A stretch of 64,000 nt of DNA from Nitrospina sp052156635 (GCF_052156635.1 NZ_JBQKUO010000001.1:1-64000); one strand, 5' to 3'; shown: positions 1-8,936, counted from the stretch's first letter. The notes: a model not told the origin generated them from the sequence alone. A program made the numbers and translations.

Positions 1-115
1 GACACGCAATACAACGATTCGTATTGAATACGAACGTGAACTGCTCCTTCGGATGCTTCTCCTCGTACACATAGGTCATCATGCGACCCAACTGCCAGTT
101 ATAGACTTCAGGCAT
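1..115 (-). CDS. nxrB: Nitrite oxidoreductase beta subunit, N-terminal fragment
   Basis: The minus strand from base 115 reads MPEVYNWQLGRMMTYVYEEK and continues to ...NTNRCIAC at the window edge, 38 residues. This opening is characteristic of NxrB, the Fe-S subunit of the nitrite oxidoreductase / nitrate reductase family, which passes electrons from the molybdopterin subunit through four Fe-S clusters. The terminal C-x2-C starts the first cluster motif. A strong Shine-Dalgarno (AAGGGAGGT) lies about 7 bases before the ATG. A TTGACA (complement of 165-170) lies upstream but has no good -10. The rest of the gene is outside the window. Anammox and Nitrospira homologues begin almost identically, so the family call is firmer than the species call. 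Confidence 0.88.
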   Translation of the reverse strand, partial: MPEVYNWQLGRMMTYVYEEKHPKEQFTFVFNTNRCIAC

Positions 116-227
116 CTTGTAACCTCCCTTGCAACCGGTCCCGATTCGACCAGTTTCCCTGGGTTGTCAATGCTCCATGCGATCCCTAGATTTTACCAGA
201 CCGCAACGGTTAAAGTGAAATCCTTTA

Positions 228-1448
228 TCAGGACGTTCCCGCACGCAGTTCGTACACCTCGATACAGCGGTCGCAGGCCCCGTCCTTGCTCTCCCAATCG
301 GGAAAATCGATCTGGATGGCTTCAATCACCATCTCGTCGCAGACACTTGCCGGATCGTCCACCCAGTTGTAGGTCGGGAATTTGCACAACGGACAGGGGG
401 AACCCTGCAGGTGGATGTATTCCTGGTCCTCGGGGGTGAAGTCCTCGGTGTAATCAATGTATTTGCTGATCAGGGTTTCAAGGTCCGTAGCCATGGAAAG
501 CAGTTCCTCATGGGTGACCGATTCCGTGTTCCACAGGCCTTCGAAAATACCCCGGCGTTGTTCTTCCGGTATTTTTCGGTAGTAGTTGTCGAATTCCCGG
601 TAACGCGCTTCTTTGGGCATGACCGACTTGATTTTCTTTTTGGCCAGCCGGGCATCCACGTAAACGTTCCACAGCAGGCGGAACCGGGCGGTGATGAGGT
701 TCTTGACCGACGGGTTACCCGGAATGAAAGCGTCTTCGTAGTCGAACTCCGGGTCCATCATGTCGCGGGCGTGCATGAATTCGTGGATCAGGAAGGCTTC
801 CAGTTCTTCATGCTCCTCGGGGTTGGCAAAGCGGCTGGCCAGGACCCGCATCTCGATGACCGGCAGGCCGGAGACGCGGTTGAGCACGTTGGAGCCTTCG
901 TCCACCTTGTTGATGGCCCGCTTGACCATGATCTCCTTGATCTTTTCCTCGAACTGGCGGCCCTCGTCCTCGTATTCGACGTGGCGCTCCACCTCCTCGA
1001 TATTGGAGGCCGGGGTGTCGTCTTCCAGAGAAGCTTCCTCGGCATTCATGCCCACGGCCTCAGCTTCTTCCCCTGTGGCAACGGCTTCGCCTTCTTCATT
1101 TTCGCTTTCAGAATCCTCTTCTGACTCCCCGGACGCCGATGAGGAAGCCCCACCGGGAAGCTCGGCGACGGCCGCAGGCTGGCGGCTGTCCTGGCGCTTG
1201 CGCTTGGGAATCAAACCGCACACCTCCAGGGCCTTCAAAACATGATCGCCCAGGCGCAATTTTTCCCGGAAAAACAGTTCATTGACCTTTTCAAACGCTT
1301 CTTCCCGGTCGTCTTCCGGAAGTTCGTAGATGGGGTCAGCCAAGGAATGAAATTCATCGTATTCGGCGCGAAATCCGGATCGTTCCAGGTGGTTCAAATG
1401 GCGAAAAACGGATTCCTCCATCAACTGCGGACTATAAGTAACTTTCAT
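228..1448 (-). CDS. HExxH putative metallopeptidase with C-terminal zinc ribbon, upstream of nxrB
   Basis: A 406-aa protein I cannot assign to a named family. Visible parts in order: a helical N-terminus (about 1-85); a very acidic Ser/Glu-rich linker (about 95-150); a helical segment; an HEFMH motif at residues 222-226, which fits the HExxH zinc-binding signature; a helical region with conserved-looking NVYVDARL; and a C-terminal pair of Cys-x2-Cys motifs (CPLC and CDRC) that could form a zinc ribbon. No signal peptide is seen, so it is probably cytoplasmic. It ends 112 bases before nxrB on the same strand, so a role in NXR maturation, quality control or regulation is possible. That is inference from position only. 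A structural zinc protein without protease activity is an alternative. Confidence 0.8.
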   Translation of the reverse strand: MKVTYSPQLMEESVFRHLNHLERSGFRAEYDEFHSLADPIYELPEDDREEAFEKVNELFFREKLRLGDHVLKALEVCGLIPKRKRQDSRQPAAVAELPGGASSSASGESEEDSESENEEGEAVATGEEAEAVGMNAEEASLEDDTPASNIEEVERHVEYEDEGRQFEEKIKEIMVKRAINKVDEGSNVLNRVSGLPVIEMRVLASRFANPEEHEELEAFLIHEFMHARDMMDPEFDYEDAFIPGNPSVKNLITARFRLLWNVYVDARLAKKKIKSVMPKEARYREFDNYYRKIPEEQRRGIFEGLWNTESVTHEELLSMATDLETLISKYIDYTEDFTPEDQEYIHLQGSPCPLCKFPTYNWVDDPASVCDEMVIEAIQIDFPDWESKDGACDRCIEVYELRAGTS

Positions 1449-1517
1449 GGTCTTTCATTCCCGCGGAAGTGTTAAACCCTTCTATTTAAAAACCCAAGAC
1501 GTGTTTAGTACCTGCGA

Positions 1518-1545
1518 TTTTTATATATGCCGGGCCAATTGTCAA
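1518..1545 (-). promoter_or_regulatory. Candidate sigma-70 promoter for the HExxH gene
   Basis: The minus strand carries a perfect TTGACA (complement of 1540-1545). It is followed after 16 bases by TAAAAA (complement of 1518-1523) inside an A/T-rich TATATAAAAA stretch. The start codon is about 70 bases downstream. The exact -10 is ambiguous. Confidence 0.5.
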
Positions 1546-1848
1546 GGCATTATGGAAACGCCCCCAACCCTTGAAAAAAGCCCGCCTGCGAAAACAAACC
1601 AGACGGGGGAACACACCTTTAAATTCAGATATACAGGCCGGGGAAATTACCCATAACCCCTTTTAAGTCAACCTATTAAGGACTCAAAACCTCAATATCA
1701 GAAAACCTGGATTTCAGGGTTGACAGGAAACCTCATTTCCAAGCCTTCGATGAAACTCTCAAATTTTGCAGCGCCCATTCTCTTCCATGGGTCAAAGGGT
1801 CTGGCGAGGCGGTTGCCTTCCCCCGGAACCCGTTTGCACCGCTTTTTT
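1546..1848. other. Intergenic stretch without a supported gene
   Basis: No convincing gene on either strand. A short open frame over the left part has no ribosome site and poor codon character. Near 1810-1850 the plus strand has an imperfect GCGG...CCGC hairpin followed by eight T residues. It would terminate plus-strand transcription, but no plus-strand gene lies upstream, so its role is unclear. Confidence 0.4.
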
Positions 1849-4488
1849 TTATTTCTTGTCGATGCGCTCGGTCATTTTCCGCAGGTGCTCGATGGACGCC
1901 ATCAACTTCTCCGGATTGCCCAGTTCCTTCGCCACCTCCTCGGCGTGCTTCAGGTACTTTTCGCATTCGTCCTTGCGCGACTCCGCCAGGTTGAGCCGGG
2001 CGACGGTCATGTACAACTGCACGAGGTTGGGAATGTGCTTGGCCTGCCGGAACAAGTCGGACGCCTGCACAAAGTACGCGTCGCCTTCCTCGTAATTCTG
2101 GCTGCGGAATTTGAGGTTGCCCATAAAGGTGCAGTCTTTCGCCATCCCCACCTTGTCGTCCAACTCCCGGGTGTATTCGAGCGCCTTCAGGTAATGCTTT
2201 TCCGCTTCGGGATGGTTGCCGCGCCGGAAGAAGTAGTTGCCGAGACTGCGGTAGTTCTCCGCCTGCTCGCTTTTCTCGAGGTATTTCTGAGACAGGTCCA
2301 GCGCTTCCATCAAACTCTGTTCGGCTTTCTCGGTGTACCCCTTTTCCATGTTGATGTTGCCCACATTGCGCAGATCGATACATATTTCTTTCGGATCGTT
2401 CATCCTGCGCGAATACTCCAGGGCGGCCTTGTAATGCGGCTCCTCCTTGGCACGCTCGTTGAGTCCGTTGTAAATGGTGGCCAGCGTGCGGTGATCGTAA
2501 CAGGCGTTGCGGATGTCCTGCAGTGACTCGGCGATCTCGAGGGCGTTTTTGCAGTACTTCTCCGCCTGTTTCCAGTCTTCCTTCTGCAGGTAGAGGTTGC
2601 ACTGGTTGCGGTAATCCTCCGCCATCTCGCGTTTGTTTCCGGCCTGCTTGTTGAGCTCCAACGCTGCGAGGTAATTTTTCTCGGCGGCGGCCCAGTCGGT
2701 TTTCTGCAGACTCAGGTTTCCGAGATTGCGGTAATCGCTGATGAGCCCCTTCGTGTTGTTGCGTTTGCGGTTGACCTTGAGCGACTGGTTGACCACCTTC
2801 TCCGCTTTTTCCAGCCGGTTGAGCTGAAGCAGGACATGAACACGATTGCTGTACAGATCGGGCAGGCCAGGGTGCTCCTTCGACTGTTCTTCCCGGATGG
2901 CGATGGCCTGTTCGTAAAAGGAATCGGCTTTCTCCAACTCCTGTTTCTGCTCGCACACGCTCGCCAGATTGGCCAGGGTGTTGCTGCGCCCGCCTTCGTC
3001 CTTGATCTTTTCCTGGATCGCCAGCGCGTCTTCCAGCGTTTTCTGCACCTTGTCAAGGTCGTTGGCCAGAAAATACACGTTGCTGAGTTCCTTGAGCGCG
3101 GCGATGCGCCGGTTGTCGTCCTGCCTGCTCTCTGCGTCTTTCAGGTCACTTGAAATTTCCGCCTCGCGCTTCTCCAGCATTTTGGGATGGCTGACGATGT
3201 ACACCAGCCGGTCCTGCACGATGGCCAGGCCCTGCGTGTCCTTGAGCGCTTCGTACATGGCCTGTGCGCGTTGCAGAAAATCTTCGGCTTTCTCAAGGTC
3301 TTCCTTCTTGAGGTAGATTTCGCCAAGCGCCTCGTACTGCTGGGCCATGCCCGGCCGGTTTTCCAGCTTCTCCATGATCTCAAGCGACTTCTCGAACTGC
3401 CCAATCGCCCCGTCCCAGTTTTCCTTCAGGCTCTCCACACGGCCCAGGTTGGCGTAGCCGCGGGCCTCGCCCAGCTGGTCGCGCAGGTCGATCATCAGTT
3501 TGAGCGACTGTTCGTAATACTCCCCGGCCTTGTCCAGGTTCTTTTTATGCAGTTGAATGACCCCCAGGTTGCCCAGCAGGTAGGATTTGCGTTTCTGGTC
3601 CTGGTTCTCCTCGATGTATTCGAGGGCCTTGAGGAAATTCTCTTCCGCCGGATCGAGGTATTCCGGCTTGCCGGAGACACCTTCCTGCATCAGCGTCCCG
3701 CCCAGGTTGGCGTAACTGATGGCGATGGACTGTTTATCGTTGAGGTTTTCCAGCACCTCCACGATTTTCCGGGTGATTTCCGTTACCTTGTCGAAACGCT
3801 GGGCCTGGTAGAACATCTCTTCCAGATCCTGGTATTTCTGGATGAGTTCCTGCGTGCGGTTTTCCTTTTTCAGCCTCTCGATCTCCGGCCAGGCGGCCTC
3901 TTCTTTCGAGGCGAGGTAATCCGGGTGAGCGCGCAGGGCTTTGAGCTGTTCTTCGACGAAGCTCAGTTTGTCGGCGTCTTCTTTTTGCGACAGCAGGGCC
4001 GAGCGCGCGGTTTCAAAATATTTTTCCGCCGCGGCGAAATCCTTTTTCTGCAGGGCGATGTTGCCCAGGTTTTCGCTGTAGAGGACCTGTGCCTGCACGT
4101 TTTTGTCTTCCTCCACCAGCTTGAGCACTTTCGCGTAATGCTCCTCCGCCTTGTCGAGATCGCCTTTGTATAGATTGACGTGACCGAGGTTGCCAAGGGT
4201 GCTTTCGATGCCCATGCGGTCATTCAGCTTTTCCATGAGCGTCAGCGATTCGGAATAAAACTCCTCCGCCTTGTCAAAACGCTTGCTTTGAAAATTCAGG
4301 TTGCCCAGGTTGCCAAGCACGTAGGCCTGCCCCAGTTCGTCGCCCGCCTGCTTCATGTGATCGAGGGCGGTCATGAAATGAGATTCGGCTTCCACGAGCT
4401 GGTTTTTCTGCAGGCAGGACAGGCCCATCTTTTCGTATTTGCGGCCTTCGCCGCGCGGGTCGTTCTTTTGGGATTCCTTGGTTTCCAT
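1849..4488 (-). CDS. Large cytoplasmic tetratricopeptide-repeat protein
   Basis: 879 residues built almost entirely of TPR units of about 40 residues, each with the pattern LGNLGN...A...Y..AL, of the LGN/kinesin-light-chain-like subclass. There are two runs of repeats separated by a less regular segment around residues 200-250. TPR arrays are protein-protein scaffolds and no catalytic domain is visible. The start was set at METKESQ because GAGAGGTT lies just upstream and a consensus promoter sits at 4583-4611. Longer in-frame starts would extend over that promoter. No signal peptide or membrane segment. It is transcribed divergently from the gene at 4734. Confidence 0.9.
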   Translation of the reverse strand: METKESQKNDPRGEGRKYEKMGLSCLQKNQLVEAESHFMTALDHMKQAGDELGQAYVLGNLGNLNFQSKRFDKAEEFYSESLTLMEKLNDRMGIESTLGNLGHVNLYKGDLDKAEEHYAKVLKLVEEDKNVQAQVLYSENLGNIALQKKDFAAAEKYFETARSALLSQKEDADKLSFVEEQLKALRAHPDYLASKEEAAWPEIERLKKENRTQELIQKYQDLEEMFYQAQRFDKVTEITRKIVEVLENLNDKQSIAISYANLGGTLMQEGVSGKPEYLDPAEENFLKALEYIEENQDQKRKSYLLGNLGVIQLHKKNLDKAGEYYEQSLKLMIDLRDQLGEARGYANLGRVESLKENWDGAIGQFEKSLEIMEKLENRPGMAQQYEALGEIYLKKEDLEKAEDFLQRAQAMYEALKDTQGLAIVQDRLVYIVSHPKMLEKREAEISSDLKDAESRQDDNRRIAALKELSNVYFLANDLDKVQKTLEDALAIQEKIKDEGGRSNTLANLASVCEQKQELEKADSFYEQAIAIREEQSKEHPGLPDLYSNRVHVLLQLNRLEKAEKVVNQSLKVNRKRNNTKGLISDYRNLGNLSLQKTDWAAAEKNYLAALELNKQAGNKREMAEDYRNQCNLYLQKEDWKQAEKYCKNALEIAESLQDIRNACYDHRTLATIYNGLNERAKEEPHYKAALEYSRRMNDPKEICIDLRNVGNINMEKGYTEKAEQSLMEALDLSQKYLEKSEQAENYRSLGNYFFRRGNHPEAEKHYLKALEYTRELDDKVGMAKDCTFMGNLKFRSQNYEEGDAYFVQASDLFRQAKHIPNLVQLYMTVARLNLAESRKDECEKYLKHAEEVAKELGNPEKLMASIEHLRKMTERIDKK

Positions 4489-4582
4489 GCAACCTCTCAC
4501 TGATTTATAAAGAAAAAGCACCCCGCATCCGGCAAGTCTCCAGACCGGATGTAAAAATCTGAATTCATTGGAAACAAAAGGG

Positions 4583-4611
4583 ATTATAGAGAGCCCGGAG
4601 GGGGGTGTCAA
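4583..4611 (-). promoter_or_regulatory. Perfect-consensus sigma-70 promoter for the TPR gene
   Basis: Minus strand TTGACA (complement of 4606-4611), a 17-base spacer and TATAAT (complement of 4583-4588). Both hexamers and the spacing match the consensus exactly. The expected transcript starts near 4577, giving a leader of about 90 bases. Confidence 0.85.
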
Positions 4612-4671
4612 TAAAAGCTCCCCCACTGTCGGAAAGCCGCGGCAGCAGACCCTCAAAAGCCGGTTGCGCGA

Positions 4672-4700
4672 TTGACACACCCCCGGCCCCTCCCTATAAT
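4672..4700 (+). promoter_or_regulatory. Perfect-consensus sigma-70 promoter for the gene at 4734
   Basis: TTGACA at 4672-4677, a 17-base spacer and TATAAT at 4695-4700. Transcription should start near 4707, which rules out an upstream ATG at 4605 and supports the GTG start at 4734. The C-rich spacer resembles that of the divergent promoter 60 bases away. Confidence 0.85.
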
Positions 4701-4733
4701 CGCCGGAAATTTAACCTGTTCAAAGGCAATCCC

Positions 4734-6593
4734 GTGACCGACCCCAAAACTTTCCTGGACGCACTCCAGCGGCCGGGCAACGTGGCCTTCGCCACCAGCC
4801 AGGCGGAACTCGAATCGCTTCAACAATCCCTGCCCGGTCTTCGGCACACGGCGGAAGACGGGTCGGAATACTGGCATGCGGGCGAAACCCCTTCCGCCGC
4901 CACCACACGCATCAAGCGCTACCCCACCGGGCATCGGGTCTTTTACACGCAGGAAGGCAAACGGTTCCTCATGACCGACCCGCAGGGCCACACCCTGCAC
5001 GAGGTGGAATGGCAGGCGGACGCCGCCTCCGGCGAGTCGCGGTTCAAGCACGTGCGTATGCAGCTGGACTGCCGTCAGTGGGTGGGCATCCGGCCGCGCG
5101 CCAAGAAATACACCAACCGCATCAACATCTCCAGCATGCCCGGGTGGGAACGCATGACGCTGGACGACCTGCGGAAAGGCGCGTCGCAGGCGTGGCGGGT
5201 GCCCTACTCGGAGGTGAAGTATTTTTACCACGACGAAAACTTCGTGGAAGTCGGCAAAGGGGAGTACGACGTGCAGTTGTTCAAGGACGGGCTGTACGTC
5301 CTCATCGAGGGCGGCTGGGAAAAGACCGTGTTCATCAGCTACATGTTCACCGTCAACTGGGACCGGCTGGACCTGATCCCGGTGGTCGAGCTGTTCCAGT
5401 CCACCCTGCCCGGCACCGGCGGCGCGGCCTTCGAGTTCATCTGGGGTCTCTATGAAGACCAGTCGCGTGAGGAAGAACTGCCGCCGCTCCGTTACCGCGG
5501 CCTGCCGACCTATCCGTCGAAAGAGGCGTTCAACATCTTCAACGCATTTTTCGAGCCGAAGGGCCCGAAGAGCGAGGACATCCTGAACGTATTTCTCAAC
5601 CCCGACCGCTCGCATGAAATCGAGTGGACGCCGCGCGCCAATCCGCCGTGGCGTTATTTCCACGACCAGCACAACGTCAGCGTCACGGTGCAGGACGGGT
5701 TCCTGTACAAGGTGTCGGTGGTGGACGACGCAGTGGCGGTGCCGTACATCAACACGGCGCAGGGAAGTGGACCCTGCCAGCGGTACCTGGAGGTGATGGG
5801 GGGCAGGGTGATCCTGCACGACGGCGCGGACACGCGCGAGATCGCGCTCGATGCCGAATGGCAGGTGACGGTGGAGGACAGCCAGCCCAAATCCCCGCCT
5901 GCGCACCCGTTCGGCTGGCGGCATTTTTTCAGCGACGGTCTGCCGACCATCGATCCGGTCAAGGTGCTGTTCACCGTGCCCGTGTACCCGGACGGCGACG
6001 AGGAAATTCACGAACCGACGCTCCAGCCGATGGCGGTGGACCAGATCCTGCACTACATGGAGCAGCACGACGACATGCCCGAGCGGCTCGAAAAAGTTCA
6101 GCGCGTGCTGGTGCACACGTTCGACACGGTCATCGCCGGATGCATTGACTGCACGCGGGACCGGGAATACGTGGTGCTGTACAGCGATCCCGAGTTCGCG
6201 CAGAAAAACGCGCAGGAGTTGTGGAACTACGCGGCGTCCCGCAACCAGCTGGAGAACGTGAGGCGGGTGCGGTTCCTGAAAGAAGAAACGCACGTCGAGA
6301 AGGCGTACCAGGAACAGTACGACCTGGTCTACAAATGGGTCCCGTTTTTCTACCACACCGACCGCGACATCTGCGAGAAGATCCTGATGTCGGTGGTCCA
6401 GGTGCTGGCGCCGGGCGGGCTGGCGTTTCTGGTGGCACCGTGGCCGCTCAAGGGGCTGCTCGATGCGTATGGGCTGAACGTGCTCAACGCCGACCGCATC
6501 GTCGAGATGCCCTTCTTCCAGCAACACCTCAAGATGTGCCCCGAAAACCAGGCCAACCCGGACGTCACCGTCTTCTTCGTGGAAAAGAAATAA
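4734..6593 (+). CDS. Unrecognised 619-aa protein with a methyltransferase-like C-terminus
   Basis: The GTG start (VTDPKTFLDALQ) is chosen because the promoter at 4672-4700 leaves only a short leader. The first 470 or so residues match no family I know; they are rich in Trp, Tyr and Phe and look like a soluble beta-rich domain. The last 150 residues resemble a class I SAM-dependent methyltransferase: DLVYKW, then helix-rich sequence ending ILMSVVQVLAPGGLAFLVAP, a pattern typical of the late strands of that fold. A clear glycine-rich SAM motif I (GxGxG) is not obvious, so activity is doubtful. No signal peptide. It converges with the radical SAM gene. Confidence 0.8.
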   Translation: MTDPKTFLDALQRPGNVAFATSQAELESLQQSLPGLRHTAEDGSEYWHAGETPSAATTRIKRYPTGHRVFYTQEGKRFLMTDPQGHTLHEVEWQADAASGESRFKHVRMQLDCRQWVGIRPRAKKYTNRINISSMPGWERMTLDDLRKGASQAWRVPYSEVKYFYHDENFVEVGKGEYDVQLFKDGLYVLIEGGWEKTVFISYMFTVNWDRLDLIPVVELFQSTLPGTGGAAFEFIWGLYEDQSREEELPPLRYRGLPTYPSKEAFNIFNAFFEPKGPKSEDILNVFLNPDRSHEIEWTPRANPPWRYFHDQHNVSVTVQDGFLYKVSVVDDAVAVPYINTAQGSGPCQRYLEVMGGRVILHDGADTREIALDAEWQVTVEDSQPKSPPAHPFGWRHFFSDGLPTIDPVKVLFTVPVYPDGDEEIHEPTLQPMAVDQILHYMEQHDDMPERLEKVQRVLVHTFDTVIAGCIDCTRDREYVVLYSDPEFAQKNAQELWNYAASRNQLENVRRVRFLKEETHVEKAYQEQYDLVYKWVPFFYHTDRDICEKILMSVVQVLAPGGLAFLVAPWPLKGLLDAYGLNVLNADRIVEMPFFQQHLKMCPENQANPDVTVFFVEKK

Positions 6594-6733
6594 GGAAAGA
6601 TTTCGCTACGGCAAACCTGCTGGGGGCTTCCACCTTCTCCGAAGGGAGAACCGGCAGGATTTTGCTCAACGCCCATTTCCAAATTCATCCGCCGCCTCCG
6701 GGCTCAGCCCTACTCCCCCATTGGCGTGGCCGA

Positions 6734-8560
6734 CTACAGGATGACTTCGGGGGCCATCTGGGTTTGGGATTCGGGATGGTTGCGCACGTAGAGCTGCGGC
6801 AGGTCGTTGGTGCCGTAGTGGGTGATGTACAGGTACACGTGCTCGCGGGCGTTGACGCGCAGCGCCCACGGATCGTAGTCGTCGCGGTAAAACTGCTCGT
6901 AGCGTTGCATCGCTTCCGGGATGGAGAGGCCGTTCTCCGGCGTGTAGTAGTAGTCGAGCGCCAGGTCGTGTTCCGGGTTCACCTGCACGTCGATCTTCGT
7001 CTCCTCCATCATGTCCCACACCGGCGCGTGCTTGTAGAGCACGAAGAAATACATCTCCACCGAGTGAATGATGTCCTGGTTGTCGAGCAGGAACCTTCGC
7101 GTGTCTTCGGCTTCCTCCTGCGTTTCGCTGGGGAACCCGAAAAAGCCCATGACATGGCTCCAGATACCAACGCGCTTCGCCTCGTTGAGGTTCTTGATGG
7201 CGACGTCGATCTTGGTGTCCTTCTTGACCAGTTTGATGATGCGCTCGTTGGCCGACTCCAGCCCGAAGTAAAGACTGCGGCAGCCGGACTTCGCCGCCAT
7301 CTCCCAGCATTCCGGGTCCAGCAGGGATTCCTCAAAGCGGATCAGCGTCGTCCAGAACAGGTCGAGTTTGGCATCGATCATCATCGGCGGCAGTTTGCGG
7401 AACAGTGCCGGCGGGAACGATTCGTCGGTGAACAAAATGTGCTTGGCCTGGTACTTCTCCTTCATCTCCTTCAGCTCTTCGATGATGCGGTCGGCGTGCT
7501 TGGCGCGGTACTGGTCGATGTACCCCGCGCCGTGATCGCAGAAGGTGCACTTGCCCCAGTAACAGCCTCGCGTGCCGAGGTACGGCAGGATCTTGTCCGG
7601 CACGAAATACTTGTCGAACGGCATGCCGTCGAAATCCGGGATCGGCAGTTCGTTGACGCGCTCGGTGTGGAGCTTGTCGTTCACCCGCACCTGACCGGTT
7701 TCGTCCTTCCAGATCAGGTTCGGCACGTCGGAGAGCGGGCGACCGTCTTCCAGCGCGCGCACCAGTTCCACCAGCGCGTGTTCGCCCTCGTAGGCGACGA
7801 GCGAGTGGAACGCGCGGTCGAAAAATTTCGGCTTTTTGGCGATTTCGTCCTTCAGGCGGGTGGTGATGTTGCCGCCGACGGTGACATGAATACTCGGATA
7901 CTTTTTGCGAATGAGCTGGGCGAACGTCATGCCCGCCATCAACTGCACCGGCGTGCCGATGGAGATGCCGACGACGTCCGGCTGTTCCTCATCGATCGCC
8001 GGGTACACCAGCCGCTCGCACAGGTCGATGTAAATATTCACGTCGCGGTCGTGCGGGGCGCGGAACAGGTCTTCCGACACCCACGGCCGGTACACGTTCA
8101 GGTTGCTCTCGATGGGATAAAAATTGATCGAAGCCGGGTAATAGGAAATGGAGATGAACTCCATCACCTCGCGGAAGGCATTGAGCGCCCATTCCAGCTT
8201 TTCCACTTCATAGAACTCCGGTCCCCGGGTGATTTCCTTGGCGCGCTCAACCTTTTTCGCATGGTGCGGAATGTCCACGTAGGTGTACTGGATGAACCCT
8301 TCCTTGAGCTGACGTTCCTCGTCTGTCAGCCCTTCTTTCTGCTCTTTTTCCATCAAGCGCATCAGACGAGCCTGTATACGCTCCCGGACAAACTCCAGAT
8401 AATCCCGGGTGAAATAATGGTCGAACGCCTCGACGTTGATGTCTTTGAGCACGGTGGGGATGCCGTTCTGGCGGAGAACCGCCGCCAGGCTGGGCAAAGC
8501 CAGATAAGGGGCTGTAGGCACCCATTCCGGCGGAAAGATGAGCATCACTTTTTTATTCAT
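6734..8560 (-). CDS. B12-binding-domain radical SAM protein
   Basis: 608 residues starting MNKKVMLIFPPEW. The N-terminal ~230 residues have the pattern of a cobalamin-binding Rossmann domain (PTAPYLALPSLAAVLRQNG, later ISIGTPVQLMAGM). A radical SAM core follows with GCYWGKCTFCDHG, the C-x3-C-x2-C cluster motif, and downstream elements GLESANERI and GFPSETQEEA typical of the TIM-barrel. Such enzymes use an adenosyl radical plus cobalamin for methylations or rearrangements, but the substrate cannot be told from sequence. In-frame extension upstream to 8632 lacks a ribosome site and was rejected. No cofactor or pathway partner is adjacent. Confidence 0.88.
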   Translation of the reverse strand: MNKKVMLIFPPEWVPTAPYLALPSLAAVLRQNGIPTVLKDINVEAFDHYFTRDYLEFVRERIQARLMRLMEKEQKEGLTDEERQLKEGFIQYTYVDIPHHAKKVERAKEITRGPEFYEVEKLEWALNAFREVMEFISISYYPASINFYPIESNLNVYRPWVSEDLFRAPHDRDVNIYIDLCERLVYPAIDEEQPDVVGISIGTPVQLMAGMTFAQLIRKKYPSIHVTVGGNITTRLKDEIAKKPKFFDRAFHSLVAYEGEHALVELVRALEDGRPLSDVPNLIWKDETGQVRVNDKLHTERVNELPIPDFDGMPFDKYFVPDKILPYLGTRGCYWGKCTFCDHGAGYIDQYRAKHADRIIEELKEMKEKYQAKHILFTDESFPPALFRKLPPMMIDAKLDLFWTTLIRFEESLLDPECWEMAAKSGCRSLYFGLESANERIIKLVKKDTKIDVAIKNLNEAKRVGIWSHVMGFFGFPSETQEEAEDTRRFLLDNQDIIHSVEMYFFVLYKHAPVWDMMEETKIDVQVNPEHDLALDYYYTPENGLSIPEAMQRYEQFYRDDYDPWALRVNAREHVYLYITHYGTNDLPQLYVRNHPESQTQMAPEVIL

Positions 8561-8936
8561 GGCCTGTCGGAATGTATGAAAATCCAAACCGCCCCGCGAT
8601 CGGGCGCCGACCGGAAAGGATAGGTTTATCAAGTGATTCCACTTCCTATTTTGTATCGGCCATATGCTATCATATTTGGAGGATCAATTCTGACCGGATA
8701 TGGAAAATTCATGGAATTTTCCGGGTCCCTCGGCCCCCGTCGGACCGTGGCCACCCCCCTGTCCCCCGCACCGGGTTTTGATTCCGGCGGGCCAAGCACT
8801 TGTGCTAGGATGGGTTTTATTGAAGAGTCCCGAGTTAACGGTTTGTTTTGGGTCCCGTTGACGTCCCGCAGGGCGCAGGGCCGCAGGCCGGATCCGAAAC
8901 CGGCAACACCCGCGAAGAGGAGTGGAAAACAGAATC
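8561..8936. other. Divergent intergenic region
   Basis: 376 bases between two divergent genes with no supported coding sequence. It contains the inverted repeat at 8702-8722 and a small AGCAC-TT-GTGCT hairpin near 8795-8806. No convincing consensus promoter was found on either strand. Confidence 0.5.
8702..8722. promoter_or_regulatory. Perfect 9-bp-arm inverted repeat, candidate operator
   Basis: Arms GGAAAATTC (8702-8710) and GAATTTTCC (8714-8722) are exact reverse complements separated by ATG. This spacing and symmetry suit a dimeric transcription factor. It lies about 140 bases upstream of the radical SAM start and about 215 upstream of the acidic-protein start. No cognate regulator is visible nearby. 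Confidence 0.45.

Noticed and set aside
53..439. 128-codon plus-strand open frame at the window start
   Set aside because: It runs across the nxrB start, the intergenic region and the end of the HExxH gene on the other strand, and has no ribosome site.
1810..1850. Plus-strand hairpin with a T-run
   Set aside because: Kept out as a terminator because no plus-strand gene precedes it and the stem is imperfect with a long loop.
1849..4488. Repetitive DNA that could suggest a CRISPR or tandem satellite
   Set aside because: The roughly 120-base periodicity is that of 40-residue TPR units in a coding frame; the DNA repeats are degenerate.
4653..6527. 624-codon minus-strand open frame
   Set aside because: Shadow of the 4734 gene. 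The perfect plus-strand promoter and ribosome context favour the plus strand.
6221..8623. 800-codon plus-strand open frame
   Set aside because: Antisense to the radical SAM gene and partly overlapping the end of the 4734 gene. High GC leaves long stop-free antisense frames; the radical SAM motifs decide the strand.
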